A program made the translations under genes and the position numbers. The notes below the pieces were generated by a model, which was not told the origin of the DNA, made no database searches, and saw nothing but the letters and a program-made list of their open reading frames with translations. From an uncultured Dehalococcoidia bacterium (GTDB lineage Bacteria; Chloroflexota; Dehalococcoidia; Lucifugimonadales; G958296245): a DNA stretch of 64,000 nucleotides. The DNA lies in assembly GCA_958296245.1 (NCBI GenBank), contig OY282458.1, positions 2,422,197 through 2,486,196 on the forward strand, in the 5' to 3' direction. Of the stretch, positions 1 through 7,882 are shown one piece after another (the first letter of the stretch is position 1; every line of letters starts with the position of its first letter).

Positions 1-535
1 AGACGGCGTGAGCGTCGGGGTTTTGAGCTTTGACCTCCAGGTCGGCGAGGATGACGTTTATGTAGTTGTGCATCTTCGCCCTAGGGCTCATCGACTCAGG
101 AGGGGTCCTGCGTATGGACGGCACCACGACGGGCAGGCCGTCCCTGTAGTACCGCGCCCTTTCCTTGAATGGCAGCGGCCAGCACTCGATGACGACCGTT
201 GGGCCGCTTTCCGGGGCGCCACGGACTCCCCTGCTGACCCTTTGCGCTATCCAGTAGTCGTCATCGTCGTCCAGGAGGGGCAGGTTGGCGTTGAGGACTT
301 CCATCGTGATGCGGACGAATCCTTGCTTGTCGATTCCGGGGTCGATGCGCATGTACTTCAGCGAGTTGAAGAACCGGTCCAGGTGCTCTTCGAGCTTGAA
401 TATGCGGTGCCCGAAGGTCCTGGTCATATCGAAAGCCGCGTCGCCGTAGAGGAAGCCAAAGTCGTTGGTCGAGATCTTCGCGCCGCTCTCCGGCACGATT
501 TCGCCGTTCACGTAAGCAACCCTTTCTTGCGCCAT
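1..535 (-). CDS. Class IV aminotransferase (IlvE/D-amino-acid transaminase-like), 3' end missing
   Basis: PLP-dependent fold type IV transaminase or lyase acting on branched-chain or D-amino acids, or on aminodeoxychorismate; the substrate cannot be decided. The 178 visible residues start MAQERVAYVNGEIVPESG and carry the family pattern FGFLYGDAAFD, RTFGHRIFKLEEHLDR, then RAKMHNYIN. K154 in that last motif is the expected Schiff-base lysine. The gene reads off the left edge of the window, so roughly the last 100 or more residues are absent, including the usual Glu and C-terminal phosphate-binding loop. The ATG at 535 is the natural start because the protein begins at the usual YVNGE strand. 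An element with inverted-repeat ends lies upstream. The plus-strand reading frame over the same bases is a shadow. Confidence 0.85.
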   Translation of the reverse strand, partial: MAQERVAYVNGEIVPESGAKISTNDFGFLYGDAAFDMTRTFGHRIFKLEEHLDRFFNSLKYMRIDPGIDKQGFVRITMEVLNANLPLLDDDDDYWIAQRVSRGVRGAPESGPTVVIECWPLPFKERARYYRDGLPVVVPSIRRTPPESMSPRAKMHNYINVILADLEVKAQNPDAHAV

Positions 536-595
536 TACCGTCCTCCTAGTGGCCTCTTACTGCTTCTTCGAGAGAGAAGCAGGCTCCTGTCCTTA

Positions 596-735
596 AGCAG
601 GTTGCGGAAGAACCCTTCCGTACCTTCTAGTTTTCCTTCCTGATGGGAAGGAAAATGGAATTATATCTGAGGGACACCCTCAGACACCCGGCAAAGGGGA
701 TGCGCTCCTGCACACCCCGTATTTGCGCAGCCTAA
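596..735 (+). repeat. Family 1 inverted-repeat element, copy 1
   Basis: The left end AGCAGGTTGCGGAAG and the right end CGCAGCCTAA are imperfect inverted repeats. The interior has the family hallmarks: a GGAAGG-type hairpin, an ATATCTGAGGGACACCCTCAG palindrome and a CACCCCGTATTT stretch. It has no coding capacity and lies between two minus-strand genes. It overlaps the stop codon of the response regulator. Related copies lie at about 40150, 52575, 59149 and 61927 (inverted), with a stub at 36523. Confidence 0.7.
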
Positions 736-1412
736 CACTCTGCGCCGTCCCTGATACGGTATCCAACGTTCCATATGGTCTCGATGTATGAGCGGTCGAC
801 ATCCTCGATCTTGCTCCGAAGGCGGCGCACGTGGACGTCGACTGTGCGGGTGCCTCCGAGGTACTCGTAGCCCCATACCTGCTTGAGCAACGCTTCACGG
901 CTGTAGACGCGGCCCGGATTGCTGGCCATGAGCAGCAGGAGCTCGTACTCCTTGAATCTCAGGTCCACGCGCCGACCCCTCACCGATACCTCGTAGTTAG
1001 TCGGGTTGATGGCGAGGTCGCCGATCCTTACGACGTCCTCGCCCATCCCGTCGACGGCGCGCTCTACCAGACGCCGCGCCCGCAACGCGAGCTCTTCCCG
1101 GGAAAACGGGCTGACGATGAAGTCGTCTGGGTGGTCAGCCGCATTCCCAATTTCCTCAATGCTGTCTGCGTCCAGTATCAACAGCACAGGCGCTTTGAGG
1201 CGTGCGCATCGGTCCAGACACGACCGCAATAGTTGCCTCGATACGGCGCTCGACTCTATCAGCACGAGGGTGGATCTGGGATCGATGGATTCGGCGTCCG
1301 CAGGCGACGAGATCAAGGCGGCGTCGATCCCAAGGTCTGCCAGCACCTCCTCGGGCGTGGGCGCGGCGATAGCCCTCCGCCTTGGCATTGCCTGCATAGG
1401 GCTATAGGTCAT
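732..1412 (-). CDS. OmpR/PhoB-family winged-helix regulator with degenerate receiver
   Basis: Transcription factor of 226 residues. Residues about 127-222 form a typical OmpR/PhoB winged helix, with RFKEYELLLLMASNPGRVYS, the recognition-helix segment TRTVDVHVRRLRSKIE and the C-terminal IWNVGYRI strand. Residues about 30-120 have the size and spacing of a receiver domain, but the phosphorylation machinery is not recognisable: no clear acidic pair is seen, the usual Asp strand reads TLVLIES, and the conserved KPF motif is SPF (about 101-103). It is therefore probably not controlled by a histidine kinase in the usual way, and no kinase gene is adjacent. The start is ATG at 1412, with AGGAG only two bases upstream; the ATG at residue 6 is an alternative. 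Confidence 0.85.
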   Translation of the reverse strand: MTYSPMQAMPRRRAIAAPTPEEVLADLGIDAALISSPADAESIDPRSTLVLIESSAVSRQLLRSCLDRCARLKAPVLLILDADSIEEIGNAADHPDDFIVSPFSREELALRARRLVERAVDGMGEDVVRIGDLAINPTNYEVSVRGRRVDLRFKEYELLLLMASNPGRVYSREALLKQVWGYEYLGGTRTVDVHVRRLRSKIEDVDRSYIETIWNVGYRIRDGAEC

Positions 1413-1508
1413 TGCTCCTAGCCGTTTCCGTCTTGCGGTCTCGATCTTGAGAGCGCGCGCCGCCCCTCGGGGGTGTGGACGGCCGGCGAGGTACGGGAGG
1501 CTGTGCCT

Positions 1509-2375
1509 TCATCCACGAGGGCCCGTCCCCGTCTCGATGGGAACGCCGGCGGAGTTTCCCCACTCCGTCCAAGACCCATCGTAGTTCTTCACCCTCTCGA
1601 AACCCAGCAGGTACTTCAACACGAACCAGCTGTACGACGCCCTAACCCCCAAGCGGCAATAGGGGATTATCTCATCGGACTGTTCCAGCCCTTGGCCCGC
1701 ATAGAGCGCGGCCAGATCGGCGGCCGGCTTGAACGTCCCATCCTCAGCCGACCCGTCGTCCCAGGGCACGTGCACCGCCCCCGGTATGCGGCCCTTGCGG
1801 TAGATGTCCGGCTGAGGCGTACCCGGCGCCGAGGTCATATCCCCCGTGTACTCCTCGATAGTCCTGGTGTCCAGCAGCTTGACGCCGGGGCGCCGGTGGC
1901 TCTCCACGACGTAGTCCTTCATGGCGCGCAGCGACTTATCCGGTGCGGAGATAGGGTAGTCAACAGGGCTAACCACTCTCGAGACCTTGGACAGCGGCTT
2001 CCCTTCCAGCAGCCACTTCGCGCGTCCACCATTCATGATGCGTACGTCAGGGTGCCTATAGTACTTGAGCACCCAGAATCCCCAGGTCGCGGACCGGTTG
2101 TTCCCGTCTCCGTAGAGAACCACGGTGGAGCTTTTGCGAATGCCGGACCTGCTCAAGAGCTCCTGCATCTGGCGCACGCCCGGCACGTCTCTCCGCACCT
2201 GGTCTTCCAAGTCGGCGTGGAGCCCCCATCCGAGCGCCCTCGGCACGTGTCCAAGCCGGTAAGCGCTCTCCAGATCGGTGTTGACCTCCACGATGACCAC
2301 TGACGGGTCCGTGGTGTGGTCGGCGGCCCAATCGGTGCTCACCAAGGCAGCCGGGTCGGCGTAGGAGTCGGTCAT
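1509..2375 (-). CDS. Two-domain rhodanese (sulfurtransferase)
   Basis: Thiosulfate/3-mercaptopyruvate sulfurtransferase type protein of 288 residues, the usual length for tandem rhodaneses. The N-terminal half is an inactive rhodanese domain. The C-terminal domain carries the active-site loop CRLGVRAS with catalytic C240, which would hold the persulfide. Other family marks are GHVPRALGW in the first domain and GRIPGAVHVPW in the second. The CRLGVRAS loop fits actinobacterial/Chloroflexota thiosulfate sulfurtransferases; the donor is not proven. It is probably cytosolic, as no signal peptide is seen. A good promoter lies at 2403-2432 and AGGA precedes the ATG, so it is likely transcribed on its own. 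Confidence 0.9.
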   Translation of the reverse strand: MTDSYADPAALVSTDWAADHTTDPSVVIVEVNTDLESAYRLGHVPRALGWGLHADLEDQVRRDVPGVRQMQELLSRSGIRKSSTVVLYGDGNNRSATWGFWVLKYYRHPDVRIMNGGRAKWLLEGKPLSKVSRVVSPVDYPISAPDKSLRAMKDYVVESHRRPGVKLLDTRTIEEYTGDMTSAPGTPQPDIYRKGRIPGAVHVPWDDGSAEDGTFKPAADLAALYAGQGLEQSDEIIPYCRLGVRASYSWFVLKYLLGFERVKNYDGSWTEWGNSAGVPIETGTGPRG

Positions 2376-2402
2376 CGGGGCATCCTATGTGAGTGATGGC
2401 AC

Positions 2403-2432
2403 AATATAACCGCACCTCCGCTTCCTAATCAA
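2403..2432 (-). promoter_or_regulatory. Sigma70-type promoter of the rhodanese gene
   Basis: Read on the minus strand: TTGATT (-35, 2432-2427), 18-base spacer, TATATT (-10, 2408-2403). Transcription would start near 2396, about 20 bases before the rhodanese ATG at 2375. Confidence 0.55.
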
Positions 2433-2459
2433 GCTTGGGTTTTTCCGTCCGCCTTCCGC

Positions 2460-3557
2460 TCATACAGACCATTTCTCTACCGAATACGGGTCCAGCTCAA
2501 GGCCGAGGCCGGGCTTGTCATGATAGGGGGCCAGGGTCCCGTCCTTCTGGGTGGGAAACTCCGTATACCAGACTTGATCTGCCGCAAGGTACATGTTCGC
2601 GTACTCCATCGCCTTGAGGTTGGGGATGGCGCAGCATACGTGCAGGTGCACGAGTTGCGCCATGTGAGGCGCGACCTTTAGGTTGAATGCCTCGGCCAGA
2701 TGGGCTATCTTCATCCACTCAGTCACCCCGCCGACGCGCACGACGTCCGGCTGTACGATGTCGGCGCCGCCGCCCGCTATCAGCTCTCTGAAGCCATACT
2801 TGGTGTATTCCATCTCCCCGCTGGCTACGGGGATTGTGGTGGCGCGTCTGACCTCCGCGAGTCCGGGGACATCGTCGGCCAGCACCGGCTCCTCGTACCA
2901 TCCGACCTGATACTGCTCGAACTCGCGGGCCATGTAGATGGCCTGCTTGGTGTAGTAGCCGTTGTTGGCGTCGACGTAGAGCGCCACGTCGTTGCCCACG
3001 GCGGACCTTACGGCTGCGACCCGCTCGATGTCCTCGCGCTCGGCGTTCCCGAAGTCTTTGCCGACCTTCATCTTCACCCGGCTGATGCCCTGATCGACGT
3101 ATCCTTCCATCTCCGCGACCAGTTCCTCGGTCGTGTAGTTCGTCCATCCTCCACTGCCGTACACAGGTACGGCCTCCCTATACGGCCCAAGCAGCTTGAA
3201 TAGAGGCAGACCGAGGGCTTTGGCTTTCAGGTCCCATAGCCCTATGTCGAGAGCCGAGACGGCGCAGAACGCCAATCCCTTGCGGCCGTAGCCGCGTACG
3301 GCCCAGAACATGTCGGACCAGATCTTCTCTATGTTCATCGGGTCCTGTCCGATGAGTACGTGGCGCAGGTCGGAGTCTATAACCTGTCGGACCCCTGGGG
3401 AGGCCTGCCCAATCCCCAGCCCTTCGAAGCCCTCGTCGGTCTTGACGTGCGCGAATATCTGGCTCCGGCCTGGAACGGGCTTTGCCATGGTGGCGTCTTG
3501 GAAGCCGGGCACGTCCGGGTAGTGTAATAGCGTCGTCGAGACGTCGGTGATCTTCAT
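2460..3557 (-). CDS. Mandelate racemase/muconate-lactonizing enzyme family (enolase superfamily)
   Basis: Enolase-superfamily enzyme of 365 residues that would abstract the proton alpha to a carboxylate, as in sugar-acid dehydratases or racemases. Catalytic signatures are complete: K162-x-K164 (VKMKVGKD), metal ligands D196 (YVDANNG), E222/E223 (WYEEP) and E248 (SGE), and a D271/H298 dyad (PDVVRVGG, APHMA). This is the mandelate-racemase arrangement. The ATG at 3557 (MKITDV) is chosen over an upstream in-frame start because a GGAG lies eight bases before it and MKIT is the usual family start. The substrate is not predictable. The surrounding PhyH, aldo/keto reductase and Gfo/Idh genes suggest catabolism of a hydroxylated or sugar-acid compound. 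Confidence 0.9.
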   Translation of the reverse strand: MKITDVSTTLLHYPDVPGFQDATMAKPVPGRSQIFAHVKTDEGFEGLGIGQASPGVRQVIDSDLRHVLIGQDPMNIEKIWSDMFWAVRGYGRKGLAFCAVSALDIGLWDLKAKALGLPLFKLLGPYREAVPVYGSGGWTNYTTEELVAEMEGYVDQGISRVKMKVGKDFGNAEREDIERVAAVRSAVGNDVALYVDANNGYYTKQAIYMAREFEQYQVGWYEEPVLADDVPGLAEVRRATTIPVASGEMEYTKYGFRELIAGGGADIVQPDVVRVGGVTEWMKIAHLAEAFNLKVAPHMAQLVHLHVCCAIPNLKAMEYANMYLAADQVWYTEFPTQKDGTLAPYHDKPGLGLELDPYSVEKWSV

Positions 3558-3670
3558 GCGCGTGTCTCCGGGCCGCGGCAGGCGGCGGCTCGTAGGATAC
3601 GGCCAGCGGCCAGCCCTGGTCAATTCTGCGCGGGCGCGGCGGACTCCGCCCGACGCTCAAGGGCTCGGCG

Positions 3671-3699
3671 TTGCCGAGGACCGGCCCCCTTGCTATGAT
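3671..3699 (+). promoter_or_regulatory. Promoter of tRNA-Ser
   Basis: TTGCCG, 17-base spacer, TATGAT with an extended TGC in front of the -10. It is placed 28 bases before the tRNA 5' end. Confidence 0.6.
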
Positions 3700-3727
3700 T
3701 CCCAAGGCACGGCAGGCAAGGCCTACG

Positions 3728-3817
3728 GGAGAGGTGGCCGAGCGGTTTAAGGCGCCGGTCTCGAAAACCGGTATGGGAGCAATCTCATCGTGGGTTCGAA
3801 TCCCACCCTCTCCGCCA
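3728..3817 (+). tRNA. tRNA-Ser (anticodon CGA)
   Basis: Complete class II tRNA. The acceptor stem GGAGAGG (3728-3734) pairs with CCTCTCC (3807-3813), followed by discriminator G and an encoded CCA. The D arm reads GGCCGAGCGGTTTAAGGC. The anticodon stem CCGGT/ACCGG encloses the loop CTCGAAA, giving anticodon CGA (reads UCG). A long variable arm follows, as expected for serine, and then the T arm GTGGGTTCGAATCCCAC. Confidence 0.95.
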
Positions 3818-3997
3818 GGTAGCGGCGGCCGTCTGTCTTGCGCCGCGCGGCAACCCCAACGCGCATCGCCTCCGCCCCTGATGCCGGGATGCCCGGCTCT
3901 GCGGCTGGATCACAGCCCTTTTGGCCCCGGGCGGCTCAACCCGGGAACGGCTCCCGTAACCCACGCTGGCCGCTCTTTGAAGGCGGCCCACTGTCTC

Positions 3998-5209
3998 CTA
4001 TCCGCCGGCCCAGCTCGCAATGAAGGACTCGGTGTCAGCGCCATCCGGCAGTTCGTTGAAGTAGTAGTGCATCGGGCCGGACTGGAAGGCAGGCTCGAAC
4101 ATCTCCGTGTCGTCTTGGAGAATGGCGTCGAGTCCCTCGAACCGACCCCACAGCGTCACTGATTCCTCGGTGGTGAATCTGTCCGCGAAATCGGGTCCCC
4201 AGTTCAAGGTGATGGGCTCGGCTCTTGCCGCCCAGAACCGCGAGGGCGCCGCGAATTCAGGGTCCTTCAGAGCGCGCATCTGGAGCGCCGTCTTGGACAA
4301 GTAGATCGTGAGCACGGTCTTGCCGTGGGGCCCTGCCCCGGGCTGCAGCGCCTCCAGTCCCGCCCGGTAGCCGTCCGCGTCCCTGTTTATGACCGCGCGG
4401 AGCGTCCGGTCGGTCACGTCCTTCATCCGCTCGCCGCGGTCGGCGAACGTCTCGAACCTCTCGCGGGCCCACGGAGCTAGGCTATCGGCGAAGCCTCGCT
4501 CCGGGTATGCCCCGTAGATGGCGTGGCCGCCGTGAAGGGTGCGCCGCTTCTTGGTCGTATAGTTGCTCCCCGTGTGGATGAGGAAGTTGCTGTAGACCAC
4601 ACCATCGCCGGCGTTAAGCTCGACCGGTACGCCTCCGGTGACGGGCTTCTTGGGGTCCTTCAGCAGCTCGTCGTTCTCCTGCTCAGTGTTTCGCCTCCGG
4701 TGGCTGCCTGGGACCACCCAGAGAACGTTGTCGTCGTACATGGGCACGTTCCATTGCGTATATCTCGGCCCGTTCTCCACGACGTCCGCTGTCAGGGCGT
4801 CCAGCGGGGCCATGTCCACGGGGTGAATGTCGCGGTGCCATCCCGTGCCGCCGGGCCAGTCGCGCACCGGGCTGCACATCATCATCATCTCGGTGACGTT
4901 GGGCTCGGGGTTGCACAGAAGCTGGCTGGCGACGCCGAGGGTCTCGTCGGCGACCCAGAAGTCCTCCACGACGTTGGCCGTCTCCTCGTCGACGAGCCCC
5001 AGGGACCCCATAAAGACGCGGGGCTGCCTGGCCTTTTCGTACTCGCCGCCCGGAGGGTCGCCGGGGCCGCGCTCGCGGGCCCAGTTCACCTTCTGCCGCT
5101 CCAATATCGTCTCGCAGCTCGCCCGCATGGCCTCGAGCTTGTCCGCCGGGATGACGTTCCGGAGGATCAGGTATCCTTGGTCCATGAACTGGTCTCTATC
5201 TACCTTCAC
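3998..5209 (-). CDS. Phytanoyl-CoA dioxygenase (PhyH) family protein
   Basis: Non-haem Fe(II)/2-oxoglutarate oxygenase of about 403 residues. The facial triad is visible: H125-R-D127 in GWHRDIHP and distal H212 in NFLIHTG, followed by an Arg-rich segment (KKRR) suited to binding the 2-oxoglutarate carboxylate. The protein is longer than a minimal PhyH domain, with an extra C-terminal stretch of about 150 residues. A GTG start at 5209 is preferred because GGAGAG lies five bases upstream and the sequence begins KVDRDQFMDQGY, the normal start of the fold. The longer in-frame reading from 5251 has no such site. The substrate is unknown; such paralogues hydroxylate diverse organics. Confidence 0.88.
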   Translation of the reverse strand: MKVDRDQFMDQGYLILRNVIPADKLEAMRASCETILERQKVNWARERGPGDPPGGEYEKARQPRVFMGSLGLVDEETANVVEDFWVADETLGVASQLLCNPEPNVTEMMMMCSPVRDWPGGTGWHRDIHPVDMAPLDALTADVVENGPRYTQWNVPMYDDNVLWVVPGSHRRRNTEQENDELLKDPKKPVTGGVPVELNAGDGVVYSNFLIHTGSNYTTKKRRTLHGGHAIYGAYPERGFADSLAPWARERFETFADRGERMKDVTDRTLRAVINRDADGYRAGLEALQPGAGPHGKTVLTIYLSKTALQMRALKDPEFAAPSRFWAARAEPITLNWGPDFADRFTTEESVTLWGRFEGLDAILQDDTEMFEPAFQSGPMHYYFNELPDGADTESFIASWAGG

Positions 5210-5302
5210 GTTATCTCTCCTCGGCGCGACGCTTACGCCCGATCGCGCCACCCTGTAATTCCGTGGAATCTAACCCCGTAGCCTACTACTCGTCAAGCGC
5301 CC

Positions 5303-5386
5303 GATGCCGTCTTTGATCCCCCCAGTCCCCCTGCCAGAGGGGAGAACCTCTGGACTTCCATTTTCGGGCTCACAGAGTCTGAACAG
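5303..5386 (-). repeat. Family 2 inverted-repeat element, short inverted copy
   Basis: Reading on the minus strand, the copy starts with CTGTTCAGACTCTGTGAG and contains the GTCCAGAGGTTCTCCCCTC and GGGGGGATCAAAGACGGC segments shared with other family 2 copies, here internally deleted to about 84 bases. It sits in the gap between PhyH and tRNA-Asn. Confidence 0.65.
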
Positions 5387-5518
5387 TTTCTGCCGGTCTG
5401 TAGTCGTCAATGGTTACGTCAGGGGTATAAGTGTTCAGGGCTGGTGACACGAATGCCTCCTGAGCGCGTGGGCTACGACCCTGCCCAAAGCAGTGAGGCG
5501 GACGCAACGGCAGATGGT

Positions 5519-5593
5519 TGGCTCCGCAGGTAGGATTCGAACCTACGACCAATCGGTTAACAGCCGACCGCTCTACCACTGAGCTACTGCGGA
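5519..5593 (-). tRNA. tRNA-Asn (anticodon GTT)
   Basis: On the minus strand the acceptor TCCGCAG (5593-5587) pairs with CTGCGGA (5529-5523), followed by discriminator G and an encoded CCA at 5521-5519. The D arm is GCTCAGTGGTAGAGC. The anticodon loop holds GTT between TCGGC and the matching strand. The T arm is GTAGGTTCGAATCCTAC. All arms are intact. Confidence 0.95.
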
Positions 5594-5645
5594 GCGTCGA
5601 GGCGGGCCTCAGCGGGACGGGGTATTCTGAGGCTACGAATGGGTA

Positions 5646-5675
5646 ATTGTAGCACCCGTCCAGTTATAGGGCCAA
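5646..5675 (-). promoter_or_regulatory. Possible promoter of tRNA-Asn
   Basis: Minus strand TTGGCC (5675-5670), 18-base spacer, TGC-TACAAT (-10, 5651-5646). It lies about 52 bases before the tRNA, a leader length acceptable for a processed tRNA. Confidence 0.4.
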
Positions 5676-5740
5676 CACCCCGTCTCGCGTGCTGCTCCGT
5701 ACCGCGCGGCGAGGCGGTACGTTGCGCCGCCCGGCCCGTG

Positions 5741-6766
5741 TCAGGGGATGGGGCCGGTGGTCCAGGATGACATCTCGGCGCGCAGGCCGGGGTCGAGACT
5801 CATCCTCAGCGCCTCCAAGGCGTTATCGACCTGACCTGGGTTGCGCGCTCCAATGAGCGCTGCCGTGATGGCCGGGTGGGTCATGACCCATGCCATAGCC
5901 AGTCTGACGGGGGGGACTCCCATCTCCTTCCCCTTCTCCTCGAGTAACTCCACGATGCGGAAGTTCCTGTCCGAGAAGTACACGTCTGCATGTGCCGGCA
6001 TGATGTGGTATCGGCTGCCTCGGGGCCAGGTCGACGGGTCGCGGCCGTACTTCCCGGTCAGGAATCCGGCGGCCAGCGGGCTGTAGGGCGTGACGGCCAC
6101 CTCCTCGCGCTGGCACAGGGGCAGCAGTTCCACCTCCGCGCTCGGGTCGGCCAGGCTGTAGGGCGGTTGGGTGACCTCGAAGCGCGCCCAGCCCCTGGCT
6201 GCGCTCATCTCCAAGGCGCCGCGAAGGTCGTCGGCGGAGTGGTTGCTGCAACCCAAGACTCCCACGCGCCCGGCGCGGACCTCTTCGTCCATGGCCTGCA
6301 AGGTCTCGTCCAGCGGAACATCGGGGTACGTGGTGTGAAGCTTGAATATGTCCAAGCGGTCGACGCCGAGCCGTTCCAGGCTGCCCGCTACCACTCGGTG
6401 GACGTTCTCCGGACTCCCTCCGGTGCCGATCTTGGTGCATATCTGGATCCGGTCGCGGCAACCGCGCGAGCGCATCCATCTACCGATGATCTTCTCCGAT
6501 GAGTACATCTCCAAGGTGGTCTCGCGCTGGTCGTTCGTCCCGTAGGCCTGCTTGCGGGACCGCCAGGACTGCCCCCCGCCGTAACTGTCTCCGGTGTCGA
6601 AGAAGGTGATTCCCTTCTCGAAGGCGTAGTCCATAACGCGGTAGGACGACGCCTCGTCGATCTCCCTTCCCCAGTTGCCGCCGCCCAGTCCAATGGCGCT
6701 TATCGTGGCGCCGCCCCGGACCAGAGGGCGTCGTTCGAGCGGTCCGGCTTCGATAGGCATGTCCAT
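5741..6766 (-). CDS. Aldo/keto reductase
   Basis: NADPH-dependent oxidoreductase of about 341 residues. The complete catalytic tetrad is present: D57 and Y62 (FFDTGDSYGGG), K112 (ICTKIG) and H144 (KLHTTYP). The motifs TPYSPLAAGFLTGKYG and the C-terminal cofactor-binding IGARNPGQV are typical of the bacterial YajO/Tas-like subgroup. The substrate is unknown. Starts at ATG 6766 or 6760 are both possible; the in-frame GTG at 6793 has no ribosome site. It is divergent from the VOC-protein gene, with its own promoter at 6824-6852. Confidence 0.88.
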   Translation of the reverse strand: MDMPIEAGPLERRPLVRGGATISAIGLGGGNWGREIDEASSYRVMDYAFEKGITFFDTGDSYGGGQSWRSRKQAYGTNDQRETTLEMYSSEKIIGRWMRSRGCRDRIQICTKIGTGGSPENVHRVVAGSLERLGVDRLDIFKLHTTYPDVPLDETLQAMDEEVRAGRVGVLGCSNHSADDLRGALEMSAARGWARFEVTQPPYSLADPSAEVELLPLCQREEVAVTPYSPLAAGFLTGKYGRDPSTWPRGSRYHIMPAHADVYFSDRNFRIVELLEEKGKEMGVPPVRLAMAWVMTHPAITAALIGARNPGQVDNALEALRMSLDPGLRAEMSSWTTGPIP

Positions 6767-6823
6767 AACCCCATGCTGACGCACGTGTCCCACTGTCTTG
6801 TGGTACGCGCCGCGGATGGCGGC

Positions 6824-6852
6824 ATTGTATGCCTGCGGCGCCGGCGTGACAA
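6824..6852 (-). promoter_or_regulatory. Promoter of the aldo/keto reductase gene
   Basis: Minus strand TTGTCA (6852-6847), 17-base spacer, TACAAT (6829-6824); five of six bases match consensus in each box. It is back to back with the plus-strand promoter at 6895-6923. Confidence 0.65.
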
Positions 6853-6894
6853 CGCCTCACCGGCAAGGCCCTCTTTCGGAGCGCCTGCTCTGAA

Positions 6895-6923
6895 TTGTGT
6901 TACGCGGCGGCCCGGCATACAAT
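6895..6923 (+). promoter_or_regulatory. Promoter of the VOC-protein gene
   Basis: TTGTGT, 17-base spacer, TACAAT. The predicted start near 6930 gives a leader of about 37 bases containing the GGGAGG ribosome site. Confidence 0.5.
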
Positions 6924-6966
6924 CGGTGCCGCCAGTCAAGCATTCCACGGAAAAAGGGAGGCTCTT

Positions 6967-7875
6967 ATGATAACGGGGATTGCCTACGTCGAGATGCGGA
7001 CGCGCTTTTGGGACGAATGTAGGGAGGTCTACGGGGTCCACCTCGGCCTGACCGAGCTGCAAAACACGACAGCAGTGTTGAACGAGAAGGGGGAATGGGT
7101 AGACAGCGCTTCTGCCGAGAGCGGCAACCGTGAAGCTGTCCTCCAGGTCGGAGACTCGTTCCTCATCCTGCACGAGGACGAGACCGCCCCCACGCAGGTG
7201 TCTCCCAAGGGCGAGCGGATGCGGGAGGCCTGGGGCTCGGTCGGGCATTACTCCTTCTTCGTCGAAGGCAACTACCACGCCTTCTCGCATCTGAAGGACT
7301 TCTTCGCCTTCAACAGGTTCCCCGGGACCAAGGACGGGCCCAGCGTCCAGCCCATGAACCACGCCTACATGCAGAGGACTCTGTTGGAGTTTGCGGACCC
7401 GAACGGATACACGATCCAGATATCCGAGATAATCGACCCCAGGCTGCGGAACCAGGAGAGGCGCAGGGAGAAACAGAGGATAGCCAACCTCTCCACCGGC
7501 GGCCTCCTCAAGGGATTCGATCACGTGAACATGCTCTGCCCGGACATCGGCAAGGGGAAAGAGATGTACGGGGACAAGCTGGGCATGCGCATCATCGACC
7601 ACTCCGACAGCGATACGCATGAGGGGTATGTTTTCGTCGCGGGCATGTGCGACATAGAACTGAGCGCTCAGAAAGACGGCGAGAATGCCGGCCGCCTGGG
7701 CAGGGGTGTCGTTGGGTCGTTCGGCCTGTGGACCGATGACGTGGACGCGCTGGCAAGGGACATAGGGCACGGCAGCCCGCCGGCGGAGCGCGACCTCGCC
7801 CTGGGGGTGCCTGTACGGTCGATCACGCTGGACGTCGGAGACGGCCTCCCCGTGGAGGTTGCCCAGCGCCTATGA
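6967..7875 (+). CDS. VOC (glyoxalase/extradiol dioxygenase superfamily) protein with two VOC modules
   Basis: Protein of 302 residues with two vicinal-oxygen-chelate regions. The first (about 1-165) contains GHYSFFVEGNYHAF and LLEFADPNGYTIQISE, the last carrying the metal-ligand Glu position. The second (about 178-302) starts GFDHVNMLCPDI, the classical DHV strand, and ends near PVRSITLDVGDGLPVEV. The doubled layout resembles extradiol ring-cleavage dioxygenases, but the reaction is not assignable. ATG 6967 is chosen because GGGAGG lies just upstream. The gene converges on the PhyH gene with seven bases between the stops. Confidence 0.8.
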   Translation: MITGIAYVEMRTRFWDECREVYGVHLGLTELQNTTAVLNEKGEWVDSASAESGNREAVLQVGDSFLILHEDETAPTQVSPKGERMREAWGSVGHYSFFVEGNYHAFSHLKDFFAFNRFPGTKDGPSVQPMNHAYMQRTLLEFADPNGYTIQISEIIDPRLRNQERRREKQRIANLSTGGLLKGFDHVNMLCPDIGKGKEMYGDKLGMRIIDHSDSDTHEGYVFVAGMCDIELSAQKDGENAGRLGRGVVGSFGLWTDDVDALARDIGHGSPPAERDLALGVPVRSITLDVGDGLPVEVAQRL

Positions 7876-7882
7876 CGCTCAG

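Noticed and set aside
8-643. A 211-residue plus-strand frame at the left edge
   Set aside because: It is the shadow of the class IV aminotransferase; the opposite strand has recognisable PLP-enzyme motifs.
3820-3997. Possible gene between tRNA-Ser and the PhyH gene
   Set aside because: Only short frames with no motif or ribosome site.
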